Below, piece after piece: positions 34,387 to 46,621 of a stretch of 64,000 nt of DNA. The notes beneath the pieces are model-generated. The model did not search any database. It saw only the letters and a program-made list of their open reading frames with translations, and was not told the DNA's origin. Numbering within the stretch: position 1 is the stretch's first letter; every line of letters starts with the position of its first letter. The translations under genes were made by a program, and so were the position numbers. The stretch covers positions 20,859,685-20,923,684 of the forward strand of contig NC_047063.1 of NCBI RefSeq assembly GCF_902459465.1, written 5' to 3'. The DNA is from Asterias rubens (Eukaryota; Echinodermata; Asteroidea; Forcipulatida; Asteriidae).

Positions 34387-37300
34387 TCAGTGCATTTCGA
34401 CAGCGACTGGATTGCCGTTAGCACACTCGCAATCCGTCAATGTAATAATAGAGGCGTTGTCATTCCTTTCTCCTCTTGTTTCACGCTCTCTGCTTGAGGT
34501 ACGAGTGAACATTTCCGCCACAGTTGAACTTAGCCTGCCGTTCTGATGGGCAGACATGGACGAGTCTACGATTGCATCGTAACACGGTGGGGAACCTGTC
34601 TCAGTTTGGCTGCTAAGTGTATCTGCCCACTCCTGTGCCGCAACTTTCGCTAGTTCCTCGTCCATATTTTTAGCCAGGTGTGGAAGCTGGTTATCACTCG
34701 GTTCTGTGAGGGGGACATCCGTCCGAGCAGACGACAGACCGTGCACATTCTGCAGAGCAATCTCATTCTCCACCATGCTCCTTGAACGTTCCCGCCTTTT
34801 CTTCGAGCTCGCGGTATCATCGAGGTAGTAGCTGTTCTCTTTCATCATGGTCTTCTTCACCGTCTTATGGGCGCGTGTGGCGATAGCAGTGCTAAGTGCG
34901 AGAAGCAAACTCAACCCAAAGATCACATACAGTACAATGCACACCCTCAGAACCCATCGGCCTAACTCCGCATACTCCGTGTGTGTGCCAGGCACTACGT
35001 CACCAAATCCTATTGTAGTCAGCGTGACAAAACAATAATACACCGAAGTTAACAAGTCCCATTGCTCTATGGTGCCGAGTAATATCGCTGGTACTTGAAG
35101 CAGTACCATGTACAGGAGTGTTGTGGTTATGACGAACATGAGAGCCTTACGGAGACGGGCGAATTTGATGCAGCATTTCAAGAGTTTGTTGGCCCGGTCC
35201 AAGGCCTTGGTCCAGTACGCTGTCAGTGACCGAGCGAGAACTCCTAGAACCCATCCAGTGAGAGGTAAGCCGATCGCCCCGTAGATCATGCAACAAATAC
35301 GGCCCGTATCCGAGTAGGGCGTGAGATCACCGTAACCTTCAAAACAGACAACAAATACAAATCTTAACACAACTTCGTGTTACAAGGGTGATTTTTGTTT
35401 CACTTTCACTTCGCAACTTCGATGACCAATCAGGCCCGCGACTAATATGGAGCTCAAGATTTCACAGGTTTGTTGTTGTATGCTTATATTGAGATTCACC
35501 AAGTGAGAAGACTGGTCTTTGACAATTACAGCTAGTGTCCAGTGTCTTTAAAATTCTCTCCGAATTTTCAACAAGTCAATGTAAAACGCGTTTTTCAACA
35601 ATGTTGTTAAATTTGCATCGGAGATAAAGAACATTCATGGGACAAAGAATAATATACACATTGACTGGCAATGAGGTAACTAGTATACGTCTATGCCCCC
35701 GAGGGATGTTGAGTGACCAGAAGAGGGAAATAGGCCCCTCTTCTGGTCACTCACAGACCCGAGGGGGGGGGGGGGGTAGACGTACACTAGTCTCGGTTTT
35801 AAATGTGAAATAAGAGTGAACAGAAATCTGGAAAAGAAAGGACATTTTGTTCCCGCAAACACGCGCGCGCGAGCACTAGACTATATTAGGTCATCCCACG
35901 TGACCGTGTTTTAGCCAACCTGAATGCAGAACAAGCAAGAGGTGAGTTATAAACATGTTTGGTTTTACCCATATACATGTACACCGATGTGTGTTAGCAC
36001 TGTATACTGTACTTTCCCCGAGTTGTGTGAAGAACAAAAATACAGGCATATTACTCGGGTGGGATTCGAACGCCACGACCTTTTGCAATTCTAGAGCAGT
36101 GTCATAACAACAGTATATATTATTATTGCTGTTTCTTATAGCATAGGTATGTTGAGCTGGCTAACAAGGGTTGAGTAGACACTTTAAACATGTAAGCTTC
36201 ATATCACGACCAAACCCCATAACAAGTAAACTTAACGGTTAAAGCCTAATTGAAGGAAGGTGCTCTATGTGGTGTATAACAACTGCTTGGCCGGATTGTT
36301 TTTTTAACGGAAATGCTAATTTAACTTGTTTATAATACGTTTGTTCACCTTTTAAGTGTAATTTTGATACGTGAACACTTCTGAATTTTTCATAATTATC
36401 GAGTAAAAAATCAGGCCCCGACCTCAAGGTTAAAAAAAAAAAAAGTAAAAACACTTCTGCCGTTGACGGCGCGCGTCAAAATGACAAATTGTTATACCTC
36501 AACGATGCAACAAAGCGGCTTAGACAAAAATGGAGCTCCCAACTATGACGTAACATGAGTGATTACGTAACGGAGCTTTTCGCGAATCTTTCAGAAAAGC
36601 GCTGTATTCGAAATGATTGTGGTGTTTTTTCTCGACACAATTAAAATCTTATTGTAGTCATATGACTCGATAATAACCTTATCTATTGAAAACATTTCAA
36701 ATGAAAATAAAGCAAAGTTCACGACTTGACATTTTCGTTCAAGCAGGTCTTTTAAAGGGGTTTTCATTTCGGTGACGTCATCTTTACCCATTTTAAAGAG
36801 GAATGCATAGATTGTCCTCGATTGGCAAGTTTTAGTCTTGGTTCAGCGATTGAAGTAAACAACATACCAAATACTAGAATGTGACTCAGTGTTTTTGTCT
36901 GTTTTTGTGACGTACAAAAAGTACCAACAGCCATGCAGCAGCCATTGTTTTTATCTCATCCGTATCGACGGAACTGAAGCTTTTAGACCTCAACGCAAAT
37001 CATCACGGCTGATTTTGCTGAATTCTCAAAAGGCATTGCTGGATGGAAAGGGGGCGGTTTAGACCCCATTTTCCTTCCCACCTTGCCTTTCGGCAATTAA
37101 GCAAAATTAGTCAGGTAAGAATCGCTTTGGGGTCTGGGTTCTTGCCTAAAATGTTACTTGACAATGTCACAACAAGATAATAAAAAATACAAATAAACTT
37201 TTGTCTATCTGCGCAATCTGCGCAACAAAAAAACATTCCGGATGAGAACTCGCCAAGGCCCAATTTCATAGAGCTGCTTAAGCAGAAAATATTCCTTAAC

Positions 37301-38443
37301 AATTGTCTTAACAAAAGCAGAAATGAGCAGGAAACCACTTACAAATTATAATATGAAATGGTAGTTTAGCTGGTAAGCTACTTGTCGTGCTTAAGCATAA
37401 TTCCATGAAAATAGGTCCATCACTGGTATAGTATGATCAACTACCTCCATGGCATGACTCAGAATCTTTGTAAAATTTAGTCAAAGATGCAGAAACTGTG
37501 TTAAAACTGGGTTAACATTTAATTTTGAAAACCACTTTCCTTTTTTTTGGGGGGGGGGGGGCGTAGCAAGGTGTAATAATTGTTTTTTAATGCATGCTTT
37601 TACTCCCGGAAACCGAACACCTAGAGTTTGTTCACAAACTCTCAATGTCTAGTTTATATTTTTTATTATACTATTGTCAAGGTTCCGAAACAAAAATAAC
37701 AGCCACCACGATTTTATACAGATTTGCCTATTACTAGGTTTGAGGGTGACTAGTCGATATTAGCTCCCGAGGATTGTTCCCGAGGCGAATTGTGTTCTTT
37801 AAAAATTACCATGCTTATGAGATTAACTTTTTTTTCCAAAAGCACTTCGATTTAACTTAGCGGAAAAGTTTCCGTATCACGCCGCCACCTTTTCGTTCGA
37901 TATGAAATAATATAGTTTCTAATTTACCCTAATGAGATATCCCTTTTTGTGGAAATGAGTGAAGAAGTGGTGGCAGGATACGGACAATTATCCAGTTGTG
38001 CAAGGAAAAAATTAAATGTGGAAGTCTATAGGCCAACTGGCAAGTTTGCTGTACCAAATAAATAATCAAATTCAATTGAAAAGAGAAATCAACAAAATGA
38101 CCTTACCAATGGTTGTCACTACAGTTGCAGAAAAGAAGAATGCATTCGGCAAATCCCAAGTGTTTTTTCGCTCCCCCTCTCCCTGGCCACCAATCTGATA
38201 ACTATTCAAGTCAATAACACCTCTGTCGACTGCCTTCACAACCGCCAAACTGTATCTGAAAAATTCCTCCTTCGAGACGCCCGGATGCAAGGCTAAAAAT
38301 TCGTCCATAGATTTGGTGAACTCTTGCACTGCGAGTTGTTCGCCCGGTAGTTCAATGGCTCGGAAGACGAAAGCACCTACCATTAGGTATGCTATGAAGA
38401 GAAACCAGGCTAGCAGCATTTGTTGCCATCGCTTCATGTTCAA
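34387..38443 (-). CDS. two-pore-domain potassium (K2P) channel, 428 aa
   Basis: K2P subunits form dimeric potassium leak channels in the plasma membrane. There are two coding exons on the minus strand: 38443-38107 (337 nt) and 35336-34387 (950 nt), joined G|GT in phase 1. The chain has TM1 at about 8-29, an extracellular cap at about 30-95, pore loop 1 with TIGYGD at 111-116, TM2 at about 123-147, TM3 at about 174-200, pore loop 2 with TIGFGD at 220-225, and TM4 at about 239-264. The cytoplasmic tail of about 160 residues is rich in Ser and Arg, including KKRRERSRS. The cap has no cysteine. The intron falls in the first glycine codon of the GYG filter, a position I recall as shared by many K2P genes. 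WDL..AFFFSATVVTTIGYG resembles the TALK/TREK group, but I cannot assign a vertebrate orthologue. The 2.8-kb intron holds several repeats. Confidence 0.93.
35366..35551 (+). mobile_element. MITE family 1, right half
   Basis: It runs from 'cacaacttcgtgttacaagg' to 'gtgtccagtgtctttaa', just inside the K2P intron next to exon 2. Confidence 0.75.
35676..35800. repeat. foldback hairpin with G run, in K2P intron
   Basis: TGAGTGACCAGAAGAGGG pairs perfectly with the inverted CCCTCTTCTGGTCACTCA across a ~7-nt loop. The pairing extends outward, with mismatches, to 'ctagtatacgtct' against 'agacgtacactag'. A run of 14 G lies at about 35763-35776. Confidence 0.8.
35960..36107 (-). mobile_element. tRNA-derived SINE (family A), reverse copy
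   Basis: On the minus strand it carries 'gacactgctctagaattgca', a damaged B box (ggcgttcgaatcc) and the tail 'gtgctaacacacatcggtgt'. It lies in the K2P intron. Confidence 0.7.
36300..36752 (+). repeat. dispersed repeat X, copy 2
   Basis: It has the same landmarks and order as 30340-30826, including 'gtgattacgtaacggagctt' and 'ttcgttcaagcaggtct'. It lies in the K2P intron. Confidence 0.7.
37256..37425. mobile_element. MITE family 3 (GGGCCCAATTTCATAGAGCT termini), decayed
   Basis: The left end is 'ggcccaatttcatagagctg' with 'cttaagcagaaaatattcct'. The right end is a weakened 'gcttaagcataattccatga'. The intact copy at 48155 defines the family. Confidence 0.65.
37600..37653 (+). mobile_element. 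solitary Helitron-like 3' terminus
   Basis: GAGTTTGT-TC-ACAAACTC forms a hairpin followed by TCAATGT and CTAG, then T. This matches the terminus of the 19.7-29.7 kb elements, but on the plus strand. The rest of an element is not evident. It lies in the K2P intron. Confidence 0.5.
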
Positions 38444-39896
38444 CGGAGTTTAACGGGAAAATATCAGACTCAAATACAGTTGAAGACAGTTACTTGTAAA
38501 TTCAATTTCACGTTGTTGCACTGTGTAGCTTTGTGACTTAGTGAAAGCTTTCAAAAGTCATGCCGTACGTTGGTGATGTAAACATGTAGAGAACCGTTGT
38601 TGACAAGTTTTTGAGAAAGCCAACAGTACCCCCGAAAATAAATCCTTTCTGTGGTACAAGTAATGTCCCTCAGTGTTGTGCTAGTTCGACTATGAACTAG
38701 AGTTAATCTTTGCAACATGCATACAAAACTAAAGTTGGTTTTGCTATCGCTAAAAAACAGTCCAGTTGGGACCTTTACTGATTGCGACCTTCCACCAGTT
38801 GTGTACTACTTGATGGTGTAGGCCCTACGAGTACATTTTGTTATCTGTTAACCACGTTACGTGTCGGCTGTGTGGAATGTGGGTGCACAACCATTATCCC
38901 CCCCAAACCCATTCAAACTTAGTCTCGTCTTTCTGTGGAACTACTCAACCCAAAACCATTTGTGATTTTGTTGTTCTCATAGAAAAACCCAAATAAATCA
39001 GATGCACGGAGTGTATAAAAATGTTCTCTATACAAACGTGACAGTAGCTTACAACATTTGATAAAAGTATTACTTAAAGTTAGCTGTTTACGGTAACTGG
39101 GGTACACAATAATACCAACTGTTTAGGCCAAAGAAAAAAAAGTTGGTCATCAGGATTGTTCCAGGAGGAGGATAATGGCCTTTTTCTTTCGTTGACTATC
39201 GCGTATCAGAATGAGGAAACACGTCATGTGATCAAGTGACAAACACGCTTTCTTCAGAAATAACATATTTGCTCGAAACTATATCTATGCACAATTAAGA
39301 TGAAAACAAAAATTGTCATTAAAATTTTGTATAAAATGAGATTTAGCTAATGTAAAAAAAAACCGCAAATAATTAGTTAGTTATAAGAGATGTTAGATTT
39401 GCATCGGGGATATTATTTTTGGATTTTACCCATACGCCGATGTGAGTTAGCACTGTACTAATTAGTTAGTTATTTTTGACACACTAGAACTAAAACTTAA
39501 AGACACAGACACGCCCGATTGGTTCGTTAAAAATCAGGCCGTTGCCGATCAACTATTTACGCGCCCACTCTAGTTTATTTTTGATTTTTTATGGGAACAC
39601 GCTAAAAAAAAAAGGCATCAAGGGAAAGAGAAACTCGTCTTATCTCAGTCTTCTTTGGTGTTACTTATGTCTGATTGCATGCAGTCTAAGGTGATCTGTA
39701 CCAACACGGTTTATTTGAAATGGAATCGCGTCAAAACCCTTACTTTGCTCGTCTTCAGGAAAATGCCTCAGCTTTTTATTTATTATCATTGTTATAATAA
39801 ATCATTTTCATAGTACAAAGGGTTACCAGCATATTGTCTTTGTTCGAAGACATTAACTTTACAGACTGTGTTATCCCTTCCGTATCATATCTTGGT
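38444..39896. other. region upstream of the K2P gene, no further gene seen
   Basis: This would contain the K2P promoter and any 5' UTR, but I find no convincing core element. A tail fragment of SINE family A ('acccatacgccgatgtgagt') lies at about 39419-39460. Confidence 0.45.
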
Positions 39897-40250
39897 TTAA
39901 AGGCAGTGGACACTATTGGTTAATACTCAAAATAATTATCAGCATAAAACCTTTCTTGGTAACGAGTAATGGAGAGAGGTTGATAGTATAAAACATTGTG
40001 AGAAACGGCTCCCTCTGAAGTAATGTAGTCTTCGAGAACAAAGTTATTTTCCACGAATTTGATTTCGAGACCTCAGATTTAGAACTTGAGGTCTCGAAAT
40101 CAAGCATCTGAAAGCACACAACTTCGTGTGACAAGGGTGTTTTTTTCTTTCATTATTATCTCGCAACTTCGACGACCGATTGAGCTCAAATTTTCACAGG
40201 TTTTTTATTTTATGCATATGTTGAGATACACCAAGTGAGAAGACTGTACA
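39897..40250 (+). mobile_element. MITE family 1, right terminus lost
   Basis: It starts TTAA-AGGCAGTGGACACTATTGG and continues with all internal blocks to 'caccaagtgagaagactg', where similarity stops. Confidence 0.85.
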
Positions 40251-41096
40251 CCCGAGCAAGACTGACGGGAAGAATATTCCTTTGAGATTCTTATTTTAAT
40301 TCCCAAAACTACAAACAGATACAGCGTGTAAGTGCGCTATCATACTTCGTCATTGACCCCCACAAAGTTTTAAAATAAGTTCGAAACAACAAATTCACAA
40401 AATACGACAACCAATCAAGGAAATAATGCAAACATTCGAAGATTGTTTATTTGTGTCTTGACACACCAGCAATGCTTGCCAAGTTAAATTACAGTCGAAG
40501 TGCATGTACTCAAAGCAGTATCCGTAACCCGATAAACTTTAATAAATATCGTTAATAAACGTGACGGAACTGAATTTTAAGTTCACAATAATCAAGAACA
40601 TGAATAAGTGAGACCTTTTTAAAGGATAATTTGGTTGCTTTATTTCACATAAATGGACGTTCTCCTGTCAGCTCAACTTTTTGTAATTCGTTTCGTTTCA
40701 ATCAGCAACCTAACACATTGTCAAACATCCTAGGAGTCAATTTACAGGCAACTTGCTCCGGGCAACCATCCACCAGAAACACACACAAATCAACATTTCA
40801 TCAACTTCAAAGTGATTATAAGACGCATACAAACGAGTAATTACCAAACGTGTACCTTCCCTTTAATTGGTTACTTCGTCCATCTACCTCCTTGCTTCGT
40901 CATAGAAACATGTATCTTGTGTTTATTCATACAGAAATGTTTCTTTTGCAGGCATTTCATATATCGGACTCCAAGTTCCCCGTAACTAATGCCCGTTCCC
41001 TGTAACTAATGCCCGTTATATGACCAGGGCCCATCTTCACAGAGCTGCAACAAAGAGTAGCTAAGCACACCATTATAATGCTTATCAGAACATGGT

Positions 41097-41459
41097 TGAA
41101 GGCAGTGGACACTATTGGGAATTGTCAAAGACTAGCCTTCACAGTTGGTGTATCTCAACATATGCATAAAATAACAAACCTGTGAAAATTTGAGCTCAAT
41201 CGGTCATCGAAGTTGCGAGATAACAATGAAAGAAAAAAAACTTGTCACACGAAGTTGTGTGCGTTTAGATGGTCTAAATTTGAGGTCTCAAAATCAAATA
41301 GTGGAAAATTACTTCTTTCTCGAAAACAATGGCACTTCAGAGGGAGCCGTTTCTCACAATGTTTTATACCATCAACCTCTCCCCCTTACTCGACACCAAG
41401 TAAGGTTTTATGCTATTAATTATTTTGAGTAATTACCAATAGTGTCCACTGCCTTTAAC
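41097..41459 (-). mobile_element. MITE family 1, complete, reverse
   Basis: It runs from 'gaaggcagtggacactattg' to 'accaatagtgtccactgcc' and then TTTAA, with internal blocks in reverse order. Confidence 0.85.
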
Positions 41460-42104
41460 AGCCAAAATACAAAGTACAATCTGTGTCTTGTATCCTACTC
41501 ATTTCTGCTAGAAGAAAGTAGAAAATAATTGTTAAGCAAACCTTTCTGCTTAAGCAACTCTATGAAAATTCGACACTGGCGTAGTGAATACATGTACATC
41601 TTTAAACAAACATGATCATCATAAACGTTAACACAAAAACAAAAGCTAAAGAAATCAAACACTTCAGTGTAATAATAAACCGGGTCGGGACATTTCAAGA
41701 TATTATATAAAAACAAAACATGAAATATAGTATATACAACTAAAGGCAATCTTGATTACACATGAATTATTCATAGTTTGAATAAATATATCGCAATGCT
41801 ATAGCTACTTCTACTTTTTTTTTTAAGGTGTGATCACACACGCGCCCTTATTGTAATTGCCCTTCCCAAATCTATAATAATTAACGCACAGTGAATGGTG
41901 AAAGACAATCTCTCCTGATCCTGAGAATTGTGTCGTTTTGTTAGAAGAACCACACTAAATTGCCTCAGAAAAACCACAGGCCTAAAAACTAAGCTAGCAG
42001 ACATCTATATAGGAGCCTTTATCTATTTCAATAAAGTAGTTAAAGTTGTGAACTGTGATTTTTTTCTACACACATTACGAGACCTCATTTTTTTAACGTT
42101 GACT

Positions 42105-42107
<3 letters not shown>

Positions 42108-42155
<48 letters not shown>
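42108..42155 (+). repeat. (CT)n microsatellite
   Basis: About 24 uninterrupted CT dinucleotides occur in intergenic DNA. Confidence 0.95.
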
Positions 42156-42158
<3 letters not shown>

Positions 42159-42239
42159 TATGAAAACATTTCGGTTACTATTTTTTCTTCTTCACGTAAC
42201 ATGTAACTGTTTTTAAATATTGTGTTTATATCCACAACC

Positions 42240-42602
42240 TTAAAGACACTGGACACTGCTGGTAATTGTCAAAGACCAGTCTTCTCACTAACTAACCTGT
42301 GAAGATTTCTTCCAAAATTGGTCGTCGAAGTTGCGAGATAATAATGAAAGAAAAACACCTTTGTCACACGGAGTTGTGTGCTTTCAGCCCCCAGATGCTT
42401 GATTTAGAGACCTCAAAATCTAACTCTGAAGTCTCGAAATCAAATTCCTGGAAAATTACTTATTTCTAGAAACTACGTTACTTCAGAATAGCCGTTTCTC
42501 ACAATGTTTTATACTATCAACAGCTCCCCATTACACGTTACCAAGTAAGGTTTTATGCCAATAATTGTTTTGAGTAATTACCAATAGTGTCCACTGCCTT
42601 AT
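42240..42602 (-). mobile_element. MITE family 1, complete, reverse
   Basis: It runs from TTAA-AGACACTGGACACTGCTGG to 'accaatagtgtccactgcc', with internal inverted-repeat segments intact. Confidence 0.85.
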
Positions 42603-45566
42603 AATTTCCCTTAAAGATTGTCATTTTCGATTAACCTCTAATATGATTTTAATTTCCGAGTACATGATGCCACCGTATTTTATGAATTTGCTTTATAAGT
42701 TACTACAATGTTACACAATTATGATATACCTTGATGTAATATCCTTTAGATTCAAATATTGAACAATGAGACAACTGTGATTACTGAATGTGAAAAACTT
42801 CATTAACATTTAAAAAATGTTGAAAACCCAACACGAACACACTCCAACAAGCGGCAACATATTGATATTCAAGATGATTTTAAAATCGCACATGATCAAA
42901 CAGCATCTAGATGAAGCCTCCATAATTATTAATATATTCTCGGATTGTAAAAGGGGTTGGTTTAATTGGTTACTTCTTAATTTGTTGCTTATCTTATGTC
43001 AAAAGTTTTCAAGGACTAATTTAGTTATGTCTGTTTTTCTTTCGTTTTGGTATGGTAATACTGCGCCTTGATCACACAGCATGGTGGATTGTGCGCACTA
43101 CAAGTCTTTGTTAAACACGATGCAACAAAATCAAACAAAATCCAAAAGCATCTACCATCAAACAACACTTAACTAGAACCCAACAGTTGGGAAAAACCCC
43201 CCGATACTGCAAACTTTGGTATCCATACCTAACGCCATCTACAGTACTGGTCCTTATTAAATTATTTTAAATAAAGCTAAACCGCTGTTGGGTTTTACAG
43301 GAATATCATACAAACAAAAACCTCTTACACCGACTATTTATAAACCGAAAGAACAAGGGTACTTGCACGAGACTTAACAAACCTAAAAACTATACAATGC
43401 ATTTCAAAAACATAGGCAGAGATGTAGAACAAAGGGATTTCAGAATACAATATATATAATAAACAAGTGGCATGAAACAAGGCAAGGCTTCGCGTGGGAG
43501 AAGATGTCTCTCCTTTGTAGACACGCTGAAACGAGACACCGGCTTGGCCAGCGCCGAGGAGCACGCTCGAGCTTCTAGATGGCGCTCGATTTGATTGAAA
43601 CAAAATGTCTCTGAATTTCCTAAAATGTGTGTGCAAGATAACCGTGCTATAGGTAAAGGAAGAGAATATACATCAGTATTGAAAAGGTTATAATAGTTAC
43701 TCGACACGGGTGTAGCCGATAACCGACTCACATCTGATTCCCGGAAACAAATTTAAGTTTTGGAAGGTGTAGATTTTGTTTTCTTTTAGAAATGTCATTC
43801 CTAAAATGAATAAATGCACTGTGAAAACAATGTATTGTACGTGACCAAATCCCAAATCCCAATTCTTTTTATACCGTGTACAATTTTGATTCTACGTTCT
43901 AGTCTCCTAAACCAGCCGTAATTTTAGGTGGTCAGTATGGAACCTTACGTTCAATTTACGAAGACAACAAACGTGCGACTGCGCGTAAACGAACGACTTA
44001 CACGTGCCCGACGAAGAATACATCAATATGATCCACCACTATAATTGCAGTAATGTGTGATTGTAATTCTAATTGCCTCCAACATTGTATATTTCGGAAC
44101 AAACTTCAGAAATTTGTTCTCGTTATCAATTTTTAGATTAAGACATTCAATCTCATCAAAGTGAGTTTACTCGTTGAGAAAGATTAAAATACTTTTTAAA
44201 GGTCAAACTCCAAGTTTGAATACTATTGATTAAAATTGTTGACAGATAAATAGAGCGTAAAAGCCTTCACTAAATAGTTGTTTACTTTTAAATAGTTACA
44301 AATGGGCGTAGTTACGAAAACATTGATAGTGCTTCGAGAAAGAACAAAATATATATATAGAGAAGTACTGGATAAATAGTTCCCGAAAACTGCAGACACC
44401 ACTACGCAAGAATACAGCTACATAGATTTTACCAAAAAGTTATTGCACAACGAAACAGTCACTCTTCTTTCTTCACCTAACCCATCCCACCGCCATGATT
44501 GTTTGGTTCCCTATATCCCAAATACATTCAAGAGTACTGTTTTACAAAATATCAAGTGACCATTTAACAATTGCTTCCGAGTAAACATCCCTTTGTGTTT
44601 ACCAACACTTGTCAACAATTGTACGTGCAGCATTGGCTATTAAAACAAATGTTCACAGGGTTGGCAAAAATCTGCACTTTATAAGGAATAATTTAAACCC
44701 ATTTATTTTATGGAAAGGTTTGCGGTAACACCCTTGCTACATGTATCTCTAATGAGTCGGGGTGGTCATCTCTAAACGAGTCGGGGTGATTATCTCTAAA
44801 TGAGTTGGGGTGGTTCTGTAAAGAACCGTTGGTTCTAACTCGATGTTTCGATCAGTATGCTCTGATCGGCTTCTGGAGAAAGCGGTGTACTTTTGTTTTG
44901 ATTGGCACACCTGATTTAACAGTGATATGGTTAATATGATTGCATTGCATGAAACTTGTGCTTTTTTGCAATGAGTTTGGCACTCGCAGTTGTGACAGCG
45001 TAAAAGTGAGGTCCAAACAGGTTTTTGTGTTTGAACAGACAACATAACAACAACACCATGGCTGCATGGTGTCAGAGTTGGGTTTTTTTTGTCGGCTAGA
45101 AACAAAAGCAAGCTTGATTACATTACATCCACTCACAGATCTCACAATTTTTCTAATATCTAGTGATAAATTTCAAATGGAATAATTCATGTTTACTTCA
45201 GATCCAATGAATGATACCACATACCCGATTTTCTAAACTACAAAAATGAATCTCTCCGACTTGGCTCTGAAGGGCGTCTATAACTACAGATGAAGCTGGA
45301 AAAAAAGTTCTTTGGTAACTACAAGTCTCTGTTGAATACTTGGATTGAACATGACTGTTTAAAAGTTATAGTACGAATATTTGTTACTGAACAAATTAGA
45401 GTAAGCGATAGTACAACACTCTACTATTGAGACATAACATTGGTTTTGGATAAAATGCACTTTCCTTCAGGATTGAATCGATGTGCACCATGGCTGCATG
45501 CAACCTTACAGAAATCCAAAGTCATAATTTGGAAAATTTGTTTTCTAGCATCAGCACAGACAACAT
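42603..45566. other. intergenic, no gene recognised
   Basis: ORFs up to 120 codons occur on the minus strand at 43390-43731 and 44749-45111. They show no family motif, no splice-linked continuation and biased composition. A three-unit ~28-bp repeat of 'gagtcggggtg..tctctaa' lies at about 44752-44815. Confidence 0.5.
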
Positions 45567-45742
45567 CTCCTGCCTCTAGCTACCGGGCAATCTTGGTAGT
45601 CTAGATGGTTAGACACTGCTCTAGAATTTGCAAGGGTCGTGGGTTTGAATCCCACCCAAGTAGCAAGCATGTGATATTTCTTCACAGCACTCCGGGAAGT
45701 ACCGAATATACAATGCTAACACACATCGGTGTATGGGTAAAC
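45567..45742 (+). mobile_element. tRNA-derived SINE (family A)
   Basis: The leader 'cctctagctaccgggcaatc', A-box region, a B box altered to ggtttgaatcc and the tail 'gctaacacacatcggtgtat' are all present. Confidence 0.75.
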
Positions 45743-46561
45743 AAAATTAACAAACACTAAACTTGGTTACAGTAAAGCTTCATGAAAGAAAGGGGCCAGA
45801 ATGATACATCCTTTTTGTGTTGACCAACTCGCAACTGTTATCTCCATGTAGTTTTTCTGTTTCAAAAAGTCCAAATAAGTAGTGTTGCTGATTGTCCCAG
45901 GCACATTAGTTGTTTATCCATCAAGTTGTAAAAGCACTCACTCCCTGAAAAAATGGGGTATAATTTTTAAGCCTTGGTGGCCAAATTCATGAGTTCTTTA
46001 ACTGAGCTTTCACAAAATGTTTTTGTCCTATCATATAGCAGCCATCTTGGTTTGATAACATACAATTTGTTGTAGTCCTTTGGGGTTCGTCAACTATGAA
46101 AACATTGGTACAAGACAGAGCGACGGTGTCGAAGCTGTACTTTCGAGAGAAAAAAAAACAGCCTTATGAGGCAAAAGTGGTTAGAAGAAAAAAAAGAGTC
46201 TGGCACTCATGTTGAGAAACAAGGGTTAAAACTCTATTATTCATTGTGTATACAGGGCACCGTACAAAGGTGACCACAGCACGACGAAGTAATAAACCAC
46301 TTTTTTTTTTATAGTTACTGTAATCCAAAAAATAAAACTGTTATCCAAACCATAAAAAACAACACTTACTCATACCCTCCACAACTTTTAAAATGTACCA
46401 AATAATATGTACACAAACAGATAAACTTATGATACATATAATATTATTGCAACAATAAAATTCAAAACAGAGCTGTAATAATTTGTATATATATAAAAAA
46501 TGTGTGCATTTAACATATAATAAGACTTCTTGTTTGAAGAAGTTGAATGATTGTAAAAGAT

Positions 46562-46567
46562 TTTATT
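46562..46567 (-). other. candidate poly(A) signal of the alpha2/delta gene
   Basis: AATAAA on the minus strand lies 55 nt past the TGA of the terminal exon. The distance would make a very short 3' UTR, so a distal signal may also be used. Confidence 0.4.
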
Positions 46568-46621
46568 TACAAAAAGAAGAAAAAATACGGGAAGATAGTC
46601 AAGAAGGGAGATCTTGAAGGA

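Noticed and set aside
43390..43731. 113-codon ORF on the minus strand
   Set aside because: It has no motif, no splice context, and an overlapping ORF of similar quality in another frame. Chance is the simplest explanation.
44749..45145. Overlapping 97- and 120-codon minus-strand ORFs
   Set aside because: They extend into a small tandem repeat (THLE-type units) and lack any recognisable domain or supporting context.
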